A stretch of DNA of 64,000 nt. Origin: UBA2199 sp964628035. Its GTDB lineage: Bacteria; Acidobacteriota; Aminicenantia; UBA2199. The position numbers and the translations under genes were made by a program. The notes under the pieces are model-generated. The model was not told the DNA's origin, made no database searches, and was given only the letters and a program-made list of their open reading frames with translations. Numbering within the stretch: the first letter of the stretch is position 1; each line of letters begins with the position of its first letter. Location of the stretch: positions 124,001 to 188,000 of the forward strand of contig CAZVPI010000003.1 in the NCBI GenBank assembly GCA_964628035.1, read 5' to 3'. Below are positions 36,639 through 43,821 of this stretch, piece by piece.

Positions 36639-36858
36639 GGCAGACGGCACACGGCAACAGCATGACGATCTGTCGTGACGCGTGACGCGTAACGCGCGAC
36701 GAGAAAAGTCCTAACCCCGAGCACCAGGCAGCGAATGGGAAACAAGCACCGAGATCCAATCAGCGAATGACCCAAGCAAAGGCTTCAGCAGGGGCTTGGT
36801 TTTGGACATTGGAATTTGGTGCATGTGATTTGGAATGATTTTGACTCGTCACTGAGTG
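36639..36858. repeat. Composite heptamer region upstream of the M1 peptidase gene
   Basis: A 303-base gap (36569-36871) without a gene. Three GGCANAC-type units lie at 36639-36659. Four GTGACGC-type units follow at 36675-36702 (GTGACGC twice, GTAACGC, GCGACGA). The complement CTCGTCA with CTGAGTG lies at 36845-36858. Between them, 36803-36843 has a different T/G-rich repeat with GGAATTTGG- and TTTGGAATG-type words. The two array types are the same as those at 17273 and 17456. Confidence 0.8.
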
Positions 36859-36871
36859 CGGCGCATCGCCG

Positions 36872-37819
36872 CTAGATCAAAGGCCAGGTCTGCGTGGGCA
36901 GGTAGAAGATCATCTCCACCTGCGTGCCGCTGCCTTTTTCGGATAGGATCACCAGCTTGTCGGCGAAGCGCTTCATGTTGGCGATGCCCATGCCGGCGCC
37001 GAAGCCGCGCTCGCGGATGTGGTCGGGGGCCGTCGAGTACCCCTCCTTCATGGCCTTGTCCAGGTCCTCGATGCCCACGCCGTCATCGATCACGCGCACG
37101 ATGAAGCGGTCCTCGTCCTGGAAGAAATAGATGTCACCCTGCCCCTTGCTGTGGATGACCACGTTGGTCTCGGCCTCGTAGGTGGCGACGCCGACGCGGC
37201 GCACGATGTCGTTGTGGAACTGCTTGCCGGCCAGGAACTGCTTGAGCAGGGCGGCGCCGCTGCCGGCGGCGTCGATGTCGCTGCCGTCGATGTGGTAGTG
37301 GAAGTTGGCCTGTTCGGCGTTCAGCTTCTCGCCGGTGATGGCCGAGTACTCGGTGTCCAGGGTGCGGCTGCGCTTGCGGTCGTGGATGTAGATGAGGTTG
37401 AACTTCTCCAGGATGCCGTGCAGGATGTCTTCCTTGGTGATGATGCCGCAGACGCGGCCGTCGTCGTCGACGACCGGGAAGCGGCCGAAGCGGAAGCTCT
37501 CGAACTTCTCCACCACGGCCGCCAGCGGGTCGTCGCGGCGGACCGCGACCACCTCGGAGGACATGATGCGGCGGATGGGGTCGTGGATGGTGTTGAATTC
37601 CAGGGCGTGGATGATGTCCTCGATGCTGATGATGCCCACCAGCCGCCGGTTCTCGTCGACCACCGGAATGCCCGAGATCTTCTTGATCTTCATCAGCTCC
37701 TTGGCGTGGGCGATCTTCTTGTCGGCGGCGATCTCCACCACCCGGGCGGTCATGACGTCGCCGGCCTTCAGGTCGGCGAAGATCTCGGCATAGCGCGAGA
37801 GGTCAGTCTTTTCCGGCAT
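36872..37819 (-). CDS. CBS-pair protein fused to an anti-sigma-type ATPase domain
   Basis: A 315-residue regulatory protein. Two CBS domains (about 18-75 with ISGIPVVDENRRLVGIISIE, and 84-140 with FGRFPVVDDDGRVCGIITKE) normally sense adenine nucleotides or other small ligands. A GHKL/HATPase domain like RsbW anti-sigma kinases follows (about 185-312), with VRVIDDGVGIEDL and RGFGAGMGIANMKRFAD as its N and G boxes. It overlaps the DRTGG gene by 17 bases. Similar CBS, ATPase and DRTGG genes accompany NADH-coupled hydrogenase operons of the HydABC type in other anaerobes, so a role in regulating the neighbouring formate operon is plausible by inference. Confidence 0.88.
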   Translation of the reverse strand: MPEKTDLSRYAEIFADLKAGDVMTARVVEIAADKKIAHAKELMKIKKISGIPVVDENRRLVGIISIEDIIHALEFNTIHDPIRRIMSSEVVAVRRDDPLAAVVEKFESFRFGRFPVVDDDGRVCGIITKEDILHGILEKFNLIYIHDRKRSRTLDTEYSAITGEKLNAEQANFHYHIDGSDIDAAGSGAALLKQFLAGKQFHNDIVRRVGVATYEAETNVVIHSKGQGDIYFFQDEDRFIVRVIDDGVGIEDLDKAMKEGYSTAPDHIRERGFGAGMGIANMKRFADKLVILSEKGSGTQVEMIFYLPTQTWPLI

Positions 37820-38162
37820 CGGCGCCCCGCAGGCCCATGGCCCAGATCTTGCCGCAGGAGGAGTAGAGGTAGCCGCGGGTGCGCAGCAGCAGGAAGTTGT
37901 TCTCGCGGGCGTAGGCGATGGTCTCGGGGGCGATGGTCTTGCCGCGCACCACGATCAGACCCAGCAGGTCGGTCACCAGGGCCGAGCGGATCACCTGCGG
38001 GTAGGTATAGCCGGTGAGCACGATCATGCCCGGCTGGGTCAGGGCCAGGATGTCGCTGATCATGTCGCTGGCGCCGACCGATTTCACTTCCTCGTCGAGC
38101 TTGCTCTCGCCCGAGAGGACCTCGGCGTCGAGCAGCGCCACGATGTCGCGGACCTTGGTCAT
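37803..38162 (-). CDS. DRTGG domain protein
   Basis: A 119-residue protein matching the DRTGG domain, a ligand- or protein-binding module of unknown detail: EEVKSVGASDMISDILALT, then MIVLTGYTYPQVIRSALVTD and GLIVVRGKTIAPETIAYARE. It ends in a short segment with one Cys (SSCGKIWAMGL). It lies between the desulforedoxin-rubrerythrin gene and the CBS-ATPase gene, overlapping the latter. A second DRTGG-like gene starts the divergent formate operon at 38978. Confidence 0.82.
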   Translation of the reverse strand: MTKVRDIVALLDAEVLSGESKLDEEVKSVGASDMISDILALTQPGMIVLTGYTYPQVIRSALVTDLLGLIVVRGKTIAPETIAYARENNFLLLRTRGYLYSSCGKIWAMGLRGADAGKD

Positions 38163-38189
38163 GGTGTTCCACCCCCCCTGGAGCCCGCG

Positions 38190-38744
38190 TCAGTTCTCGC
38201 TGTAGATCTCCTTCTCGTACACCGTCTCCAGGCGCAGCTTGTGCTTGGCCTCTTCCTGGGCCAGGGCCAGGAAGGTGTCGCGCAGCCCCTCGTCCTGGGC
38301 CATGGCCGCCAAGTCGCTGTACAGCTTGAACGAGGCCTTCTCGCGGCGCATGGCCACGATCAGCGCCTCCTGGTAGTCCATCTCCGGCGTGGGGGTGATG
38401 TCGACCAGGTAATCGACGATCTTCAGGTCGGTCACCTGCCTGGCCGCGGGCTTGAAGGTGCTGCCGCCCTTGACGCGCTGCAGCTTCTCCTTGTGCTTGT
38501 TCTCCTCGCCGGCGAAGAGGACGAACTGCTCCGCCAGCGCCTGGTTGTCCAGCTTGTCGGCCCATTCCAGGTAGAACTGGCGGGCCTCCTCCTCCTTCTC
38601 GATGGCGAAGTCCAGGACTTCGTTGACCGACTTGAAGGTGGAGATCATGTCCATGGGCTGGCCGCAGCAGACCAGCTGCCCCTTGCCGTCGGCGATCACC
38701 TTGACGATCTTGCCGCAACGCGCGCACTTGAAGAACTCGCTCAT
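38190..38744 (-). CDS. Desulforedoxin-like domain fused to a rubrerythrin-like ferritin
   Basis: A 184-residue cytoplasmic protein for oxygen or peroxide defence in anaerobes. The N-terminal 35 residues carry a four-cysteine iron site (FKCARCGK and LVCCGQPM) like the Dx domain of desulfoferrodoxin. The rest is a four-helix ferritin-like domain with carboxylate/His ligands in EEARQFYLEW, EENKHKEKL, RREKASFKLY and EEAKHKLRL. It lacks the C-terminal rubredoxin of classic rubrerythrin; the Dx site may replace it. ATG 38744 has GGAGG upstream. It is the first gene of the transcript with the DRTGG and CBS-ATPase genes. Confidence 0.88.
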   Translation of the reverse strand: MSEFFKCARCGKIVKVIADGKGQLVCCGQPMDMISTFKSVNEVLDFAIEKEEEARQFYLEWADKLDNQALAEQFVLFAGEENKHKEKLQRVKGGSTFKPAARQVTDLKIVDYLVDITPTPEMDYQEALIVAMRREKASFKLYSDLAAMAQDEGLRDTFLALAQEEAKHKLRLETVYEKEIYSEN

Positions 38745-38770
38745 GGCTACCTCCAGGATTCGTGTGAGGC

Positions 38771-38799
38771 ATTGTAGCATTGAACGGCAAAAACAGCAA
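38771..38799 (-). promoter_or_regulatory. Promoter of the rubrerythrin-DRTGG-CBS transcript
   Basis: TTGCTG (38794-38799), 17 bases, TACAAT (38771-38776) on the minus strand, giving a leader of about 20 bases with GGAGG before the ATG. Confidence 0.55.
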
Positions 38800-38843
38800 A
38801 CCCGCCCGCACGGCCGGGAAATAATTTCATCGCAAACTATATA

Positions 38844-38872
38844 TTGACTTTCGCGAGAATTTTTACTAAGAT
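38844..38872 (+). promoter_or_regulatory. Promoter of the formate dehydrogenase operon
   Basis: TTGACT (38844-38849), 17 bases, TAAGAT (38867-38872), inside an A/T-rich island (38820-38872). The start point is near 38879, leaving about 99 bases of leader. The leader has a predicted stem (TCCGG/CCGGA, about 38884-38907) and a C-rich stretch just before the GGAGG site. Confidence 0.6.
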
Positions 38873-38977
38873 GACCTCTTGGACTCCGGGCACGCCCTGC
38901 GCACCGGAAGCGAACATCATGGTGGCTGGAGGAAAAGGCCGCACTGCCGCCGTTCCCCCCGCCGGAGGAAGCCTGGA

Positions 38978-39313
38978 ATGCTGGTCAAGGAAGTCGCCGA
39001 AACGCTGGGCCTGAAGGTCCTGGCTGAAGGACGGGAGCAGCGCGTTAGCAGCGGCTACGTGTCCGACCTGCTCTCCGACGTCATCGCCAACGCCGAGGAG
39101 GGCTGCCTGTGGATCACGGTGCAGCGCCACCTGAACATCGTCGCCGTGGCCCAACTCAAGAAGCTGGCCGGCATCGTCATCAGCCGCGGCGGCGAGCCCG
39201 AGCCGGCGGTGCTGGCGCGGGCCGGGCAGGAAGGCCTGTTCATCCTGGCCGCCGCCGAGGATTCCTTCACCGTCGCCGGCCGGCTCTACGCCCTGCTGCG
39301 CGGCGGGCAATGA
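38978..39313 (+). CDS. DRTGG-like domain protein heading the formate dehydrogenase operon
   Basis: A 111-residue protein: MLVKEVAETLGLKVLAEGRE, then SSGYVSDLLSDVIANAEEGC and WITVQRHLNIVAVAQLKKLA. This pattern is that of the small DRTGG-related proteins found beside NuoE-like genes in HydABC-type hydrogenase clusters. The function is unknown; a ligand-sensing or assembly role is likely. ATG 38978 follows GGAGG at nine bases. About 60 bases separate it from the NuoE gene. Confidence 0.75.
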   Translation: MLVKEVAETLGLKVLAEGREQRVSSGYVSDLLSDVIANAEEGCLWITVQRHLNIVAVAQLKKLAGIVISRGGEPEPAVLARAGQEGLFILAAAEDSFTVAGRLYALLRGGQ

Positions 39314-39375
39314 CCTGCGCCCGCGCTGTGCCCGCCCCTGAATCTCTGATTGTTCCGCCAACGAGGAGGCTTGCC

Positions 39376-39903
39376 ATGGATGCTCAAGCGGTTCATGTCC
39401 CGGACAACGAGCAGTACCGCGAGCTGAAACAGTTCATCGAGGCCAACCGCGGAGTCCCCGGGCCGCTGATCCAGGTCCTGCACCGGGCGCAGAAGATCTT
39501 CGGCTACCTGCCGCTGGAGGTCCAGCACTTCGTCGCCCGCGAACTCAGCGTCCCGCTGTCCAAGGTGTTCGGCGTGGTCACCTTCTACAACTTCTTCCGC
39601 ATCGACCCCATCGGCGAGCACATCGTCAACCTGTGCCTGGGCACGGCCTGCCACGTCAAGGGCGCCTCGGAGATCATCAAGGCCCTGGAAAAGGAGCTGG
39701 GCGTGAAGGTGGGCGGGACCAGCGCCGACCGCTTTTTCACCCTGTCGACGGCGCGCTGCTTCGGCGCCTGCGGGCTGGCCCCGGTGATGATGCTGGACGA
39801 GGAGGTGCACGGCCGCCTCAACCCGCAAAAGGCCGTCCAGATCCTGCGCGACATGAAGGCGCGCGCCGCCGAAACGGGCGCCCGGAACAAGGAGGAGCAA
39901 TGA
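39376..39903 (+). CDS. NuoE-like [2Fe-2S] thioredoxin-fold subunit (first copy)
   Basis: A 175-residue subunit of the NuoE/HydC/HndA family, carrying one [2Fe-2S] cluster on CLGTAC (Cys-x4-Cys) and CFGAC (Cys-x3-Cys). The N-terminal helical part (PGPLIQVLHRAQKIFGYLP) and the FGVVTFYNFF block are typical. It passes electrons between the NuoF-type flavin module and other clusters of a soluble complex. GGAGG lies eight bases before ATG 39376. It overlaps the next gene by four bases. Confidence 0.93.
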   Translation: MDAQAVHVPDNEQYRELKQFIEANRGVPGPLIQVLHRAQKIFGYLPLEVQHFVARELSVPLSKVFGVVTFYNFFRIDPIGEHIVNLCLGTACHVKGASEIIKALEKELGVKVGGTSADRFFTLSTARCFGACGLAPVMMLDEEVHGRLNPQKAVQILRDMKARAAETGARNKEEQ

Positions 39904-40262
39904 AACTCGAAGACCTCAGGAAGATCCGCGAGAAGACCGAGAAGGACATGCTGCTGCGCGCCGCCCAGACGCGGCTGAAGGTGGTGGTGGGCATGGGCAC
40001 CAGCGGCATCGCCGCCGGGGCCCGCGAAACCCTCAAGGCCTTCCTGGACGAGATCGCGAAACGCGACCTGCGCGACGTGGTCGTTTCCCAGGCCAGCGAG
40101 CGCGGCCTCAGCTCCCACGAGCCGATCGTCACCGTCGTCGAGGAGGGCAAGCCCTCGGTGGTCTACGGCAACGTCGACGGCGAGCTGGCGCGCAAGATCG
40201 TCGCCGAACACCTGGTCAACGGCAACCCGGTCTCGGCCGCCATCGTCGAAGTCAAGGAATAG
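39900..40262 (+). CDS. HndB-like thioredoxin-fold ferredoxin that lacks all cysteines
   Basis: A 120-residue protein between NuoE- and NuoF-like genes, the usual place of the HndB-type [2Fe-2S] ferredoxin. It matches the family along its length (VVVGMGTSGIAAGARETLKA, then HEPIVTVVEEGKPSVVYGNV). The cluster cysteines are missing: the usual GTCGIAAGA is GTSGIAAGA, and the usual TGCxGxC region reads SERGLSSHEP. I find no cysteine anywhere in the protein, so it cannot hold a [2Fe-2S] cluster and is probably a structural subunit. Its start overlaps the NuoE stop. Confidence 0.85.
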   Translation: MKLEDLRKIREKTEKDMLLRAAQTRLKVVVGMGTSGIAAGARETLKAFLDEIAKRDLRDVVVSQASERGLSSHEPIVTVVEEGKPSVVYGNVDGELARKIVAEHLVNGNPVSAAIVEVKE

Positions 40263-40280
40263 CCGAGAAGCGAGGTCGCC

Positions 40281-43200
40281 ATGAACAAACGGCTCGACGT
40301 GCTGGTCTGCGGGGGCGGCGCCTGCATCTCCTCCCACAGCCACGAATTCAAGGACAAGCTGCAGGAGGAGATCGCCAAGGCCGGCCTGGCCGATGAGGTC
40401 AACCTCATCGAGACCGGCTGCATGGGCCCCTGCGAGCTGGGGCCGGTGATGGTCGTCTATCCCGACGGCTCCTTCTACATCCAGCTGAAGGAGGAACACG
40501 CCGCGCGCATCGTCCAGGAGCACTTCCTGAAAGGGAGGCCGGTGCAGGAGCACCTGTGGCAGGCCCCCGAGGCGCGCAAGATCGTCGAGCAGAAGAAGCA
40601 GGTGCCGTTCTTCGAGAAGCAGCGGAAGATCGTCCTGTCCAACTGCGGCCGCATCGACCCGGAGAACATCAACGAATACATCGCCACCCGCGGCTACGAG
40701 GCCCTGGGCAGGGCGCTGACGACGATGAGCCGCGAGCAGGTGATCGACGCCATGACCCGTTCGGGGCTGCGCGGCCGCGGCGGCGCCGGCTTCTCCACCG
40801 GCATGAAGTGGAAATTCGCCTATGACAGCCCGGGCGGGCAGAAGTACGTCCTGTGCAACGCCGACGAGGGCGACCCCGGGGCCTTCATGGACCGCGCCGT
40901 GCTCGAGGGCGACCCGCACTCGGTGCTGGAGGGCATGGCCATCGCCGGCTACGCCATCGGGGCGGACAAGGGCTATGTCTACGTGCGCGCCGAGTACCCG
41001 CTGGCCATCGAACGGCTGAACACGGCCATCGCCCAGGCGCGCGAGATGGGGCTGCTGGGAAAGAACCTATTCGAGACCGGCTTCCACTTCGACGTCGAGC
41101 TGCGCATGGGCGCCGGCGCCTTCGTCTGCGGCGAGGAGACGGCGCTGATGGCCTCGGTGGAGGGGCTGCGCGGCCAGCCGCGCCCCAAGCCGCCCTTCCC
41201 CGCGGTCAAGGGGCTGTGGGGCAAGCCGTCGGTCATCAACAACGTCGAGACCCTGGCCACCGTGCGCCACATCCTGCTCAACGGCTGGGAGTGGTTCGCC
41301 GCCATCGGCACCGAGAAGAGCAAGGGCACCAAGGTCTTCGCCCTCTCGGGCAAGGTGGTCAACACCGGCCTGGTCGAGGTGCCGATGGGCATCACCCTGG
41401 GCGAGCTGGTCTTCGACATCGGCGGCGGCATCCCCGGCGGCAAGGCCTTCAAGGCGGCCCAGACCGGCGGCCCCTCGGGCGGCTGCATCCCGGCCAAGTA
41501 CCTGAACACCCCGCTCGACTACGAGTCGCTCAAGCAGCTCGGCTCGATCATGGGCTCGGGCGGCCTGATCGTCCTCGACGAGGACAGCTGCATGGTCAAC
41601 ATGGCCAAGTATTTCCTCGAGTTCTCGCTCGAGGAGTCGTGCGGCCAGTGCGTCCCCTGCCGCGTCGGCCTGAAGCAGATGCACGCCCTGCTGGAGAAGA
41701 TCACCAGCGGCACGGGCACCCTGGACGACCTGGAGAAGCTCGAGCAACTGGCCTACACCGTGCGCGCCACCTCGCTCTGCGGCCTGGGCCAGGCCGCCCC
41801 CAACCCGGTCATCTCCACCCTCAAGTATTTCAGGCACGAATACCTCGAGCACATCATGGACAAGAGGTGTTCGGCCGGGGTCTGCGCGGCGCTCTTCGCC
41901 GCGCCCTGCGTCAACGCCTGCCCGGCCGGGGTCGACGCCGCCTCGTATGTCTCGCACATGGGCGATGGCCGCCGCCGCGAGGCCTACTACCGGCACATGC
42001 AGAACAACCCCTTCCCCATCGTCTGCGGCCGCGTCTGCCCGGCCTTCTGCGAAAAGAAATGCTCGCGCGGCAAGTACGACCAGCCGCTGGCCATCCGCGA
42101 AATCAAGCGGCTGTTCGCCGACTGGGCCATCGAGGAGGGGCTGGGCTTCGCCCCGCCCGCCAAGCCCCACGAGCAGAAGGTGGCCGTGGTCGGCGCCGGC
42201 CCGGCCGGCCTGGCCTGCGCCTTCTATCTCACCCGCCTGGGTTACAAGCCCGTGGTGTTCGAGTCGCTCAAGGTGGCCGGCGGCATGATGAAGGTCGGCA
42301 TCCCCGACTTCCGCCTGCCCAAGGACAAGCTGCAGGCCGAGATCGACGTCATCGTGCGCGCCGGCGTGGAGATCAAGTTCGGCGCCACGGTGAAGTCGGT
42401 GGAAGAACTGCAGAAAAAGGGCTTCGCCGCCGTGTTCATCGGCAGCGGCGCCCACCAGGCGCAGAAGCTGACCATCGAGGGCAGCGAGCTGAAAGGCGTG
42501 CTCTCGGGCATCGATTTCCTGCGCGAGGTCAACCTGGGCAAGAAGGTCGCCCTGGGCGACGACGTGATCGTCGTCGGCGGCGGCTCGACGGCCATGGACG
42601 CCGCGCGCATGGCCCGGCGCCTTGGCGCCCGCAACGTGCGCCTGGTCTACCGCCGCACCCGCGCCGAGATGCCGGCCCAGCTCGAGGAGGTGGTCGGCGC
42701 CGAGGAGGAGGGGATCGAGATGGATTTCCTGGTCAACCCCCTGCAGGTGGTGGGCAAGAACGGCAGGGTCGCCGGGCTGCACTGCATCAAGACCGAGCTG
42801 GCCGACTTCGACGACTCGGGGCGGCGCCGGCCGGTGCCGGTTGCGGGAAGCGAGTACACCATCCGCGCCAGCGCCGTCATCTACTGCCTGGGCCAGAAGC
42901 TGAGCCTGGGCCTGACCGGCGGCAAGCTCGGCCTGGACCGCCGCGGCCACATCGCCGTCGATGCCCGGACCATGGCCACCAGCATGGCCGGGGTGTTCGC
43001 TGGCGGCGACGCCGTCAATCCCTCGACGGTCATCGAGAGCGTGGCCCAGGGCCGCCTGGCGGCCATGGCCATCGACCGCTTCTTCGGCCGCCCGGGCGTC
43101 CTCTATCCCGAACCGCGCCAGGTGGTCGAGGTGCACTACGACGAGGAGGCCTACCTCAAGACGATCGCCCGCAAGGAGCCGCATCGGGAGGAGGCGGAGA

Positions 43201-43355
43201 AGCGCATCGCCGATCCCTTCCTGGAGGTCAGCCGCGGCCTGACGCTGGACGAGGCGGTCGAGGAGTCGCGGCGCTGCCTGCACTGCGACCGCGTGCAGGG
43301 TCCGGAGAAGGAGGCCGTCAAGGCCGAGGCCATGCCCATCGAAGCCATGCTGTGA
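40281..43355 (+). CDS. NuoF-like flavoprotein fused to a GltD-type FAD/NAD(P)H oxidoreductase
   Basis: A 1024-residue fusion. Residues 1-95: thioredoxin-fold [2Fe-2S] domain with four cysteines (CGGGAC, GCMGPC). About 100-545: NuoF core with the NADH/FMN loops GLRGRGGAGFSTGMKW and CNADEGDPGAF, SLBB domain, and the [4Fe-4S] motif ESCGQCVPCR near 452. About 545-620: a GltD-type double [4Fe-4S] domain (CVNACPAGVDA, CGRVCPAFCEKKC) replaces the ferredoxin tail of HydB. About 632-960: FAD loop VGAGPAGLACAF and NAD(P) loop VGGGSTAMDAARMA, ending with CLHCD. It can in principle exchange electrons with two pyridine nucleotides through separate flavins, reminiscent of NfnAB and SfrB. Confidence 0.93.
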   Translation: MNKRLDVLVCGGGACISSHSHEFKDKLQEEIAKAGLADEVNLIETGCMGPCELGPVMVVYPDGSFYIQLKEEHAARIVQEHFLKGRPVQEHLWQAPEARKIVEQKKQVPFFEKQRKIVLSNCGRIDPENINEYIATRGYEALGRALTTMSREQVIDAMTRSGLRGRGGAGFSTGMKWKFAYDSPGGQKYVLCNADEGDPGAFMDRAVLEGDPHSVLEGMAIAGYAIGADKGYVYVRAEYPLAIERLNTAIAQAREMGLLGKNLFETGFHFDVELRMGAGAFVCGEETALMASVEGLRGQPRPKPPFPAVKGLWGKPSVINNVETLATVRHILLNGWEWFAAIGTEKSKGTKVFALSGKVVNTGLVEVPMGITLGELVFDIGGGIPGGKAFKAAQTGGPSGGCIPAKYLNTPLDYESLKQLGSIMGSGGLIVLDEDSCMVNMAKYFLEFSLEESCGQCVPCRVGLKQMHALLEKITSGTGTLDDLEKLEQLAYTVRATSLCGLGQAAPNPVISTLKYFRHEYLEHIMDKRCSAGVCAALFAAPCVNACPAGVDAASYVSHMGDGRRREAYYRHMQNNPFPIVCGRVCPAFCEKKCSRGKYDQPLAIREIKRLFADWAIEEGLGFAPPAKPHEQKVAVVGAGPAGLACAFYLTRLGYKPVVFESLKVAGGMMKVGIPDFRLPKDKLQAEIDVIVRAGVEIKFGATVKSVEELQKKGFAAVFIGSGAHQAQKLTIEGSELKGVLSGIDFLREVNLGKKVALGDDVIVVGGGSTAMDAARMARRLGARNVRLVYRRTRAEMPAQLEEVVGAEEEGIEMDFLVNPLQVVGKNGRVAGLHCIKTELADFDDSGRRRPVPVAGSEYTIRASAVIYCLGQKLSLGLTGGKLGLDRRGHIAVDARTMATSMAGVFAGGDAVNPSTVIESVAQGRLAAMAIDRFFGRPGVLYPEPRQVVEVHYDEEAYLKTIARKEPHREEAEKRIADPFLEVSRGLTLDEAVEESRRCLHCDRVQGPEKEAVKAEAMPIEAML

Positions 43356-43362
43356 GGTGTTC

Positions 43363-43821
43363 ATGAAGCGCGAAACGATGCTGAAAAAATTCCCAGCCTC
43401 GGGAGACAGCCTGCTCGCCATCCTGCATGAAATGCAAAATGCGAGTCCCGAGCACTACCTGAGCGACGCCGACCTGCGCGCCGCCGCCGACTACCTGAAG
43501 CTGCCCTACGCCTTCGTCCACGGCGTGGCCACGTTCTACACCATGTACAGCCTGAAGCCGCGGGGCAGGAACCTGATCCGCGTCTGCCAGTCGCCGCCCT
43601 GCCACCTGCTCGGCTCCTCGACCATCTCGCGCGAGCTGATCAAGCTCCTGGGCATCGGTTTCGGCGAGACCACCCCGGACAAGCTGTTCACCCTGGAGAT
43701 GAGCTCCTGCCTCGGCGTGTGCGGCGTGGCGCCGGCGATGATGGTCAATGACCGCGTCTACGGCAACCTGACCGCGGAGCGCATCGCCGGGATCATCGCC
43801 GACCTCAGGAGGCCCCAATGA
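43363..43821 (+). CDS. NuoE-like [2Fe-2S] subunit (second copy)
   Basis: A 152-residue NuoE family protein: FVHGVATFYTMYSLKPRG, with cluster cysteines in CQSPPC (Cys-x4-Cys) and CLGVC (Cys-x3-Cys). It is clearly diverged from the first copy at 39376, so it is not a recent duplication. It is followed by its own NuoF partner, overlapping by four bases. ATG 43363 is preferred to the GTG six bases upstream. Confidence 0.92.
   Translation: MKRETMLKKFPASGDSLLAILHEMQNASPEHYLSDADLRAAADYLKLPYAFVHGVATFYTMYSLKPRGRNLIRVCQSPPCHLLGSSTISRELIKLLGIGFGETTPDKLFTLEMSSCLGVCGVAPAMMVNDRVYGNLTAERIAGIIADLRRPQ

Noticed and set aside
38879..38977. Molybdenum cofactor riboswitch or SRP RNA in the formate operon leader
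   Set aside because: CGGAAG and GGAGGAA words looked suggestive, but the paired elements and spacing of either RNA are missing.
40281..43355. NuoF and GltD as two genes joined by a sequencing error
   Set aside because: The frame runs without interruption through the junction, with sensible linker sequence and no internal start with a ribosome site.
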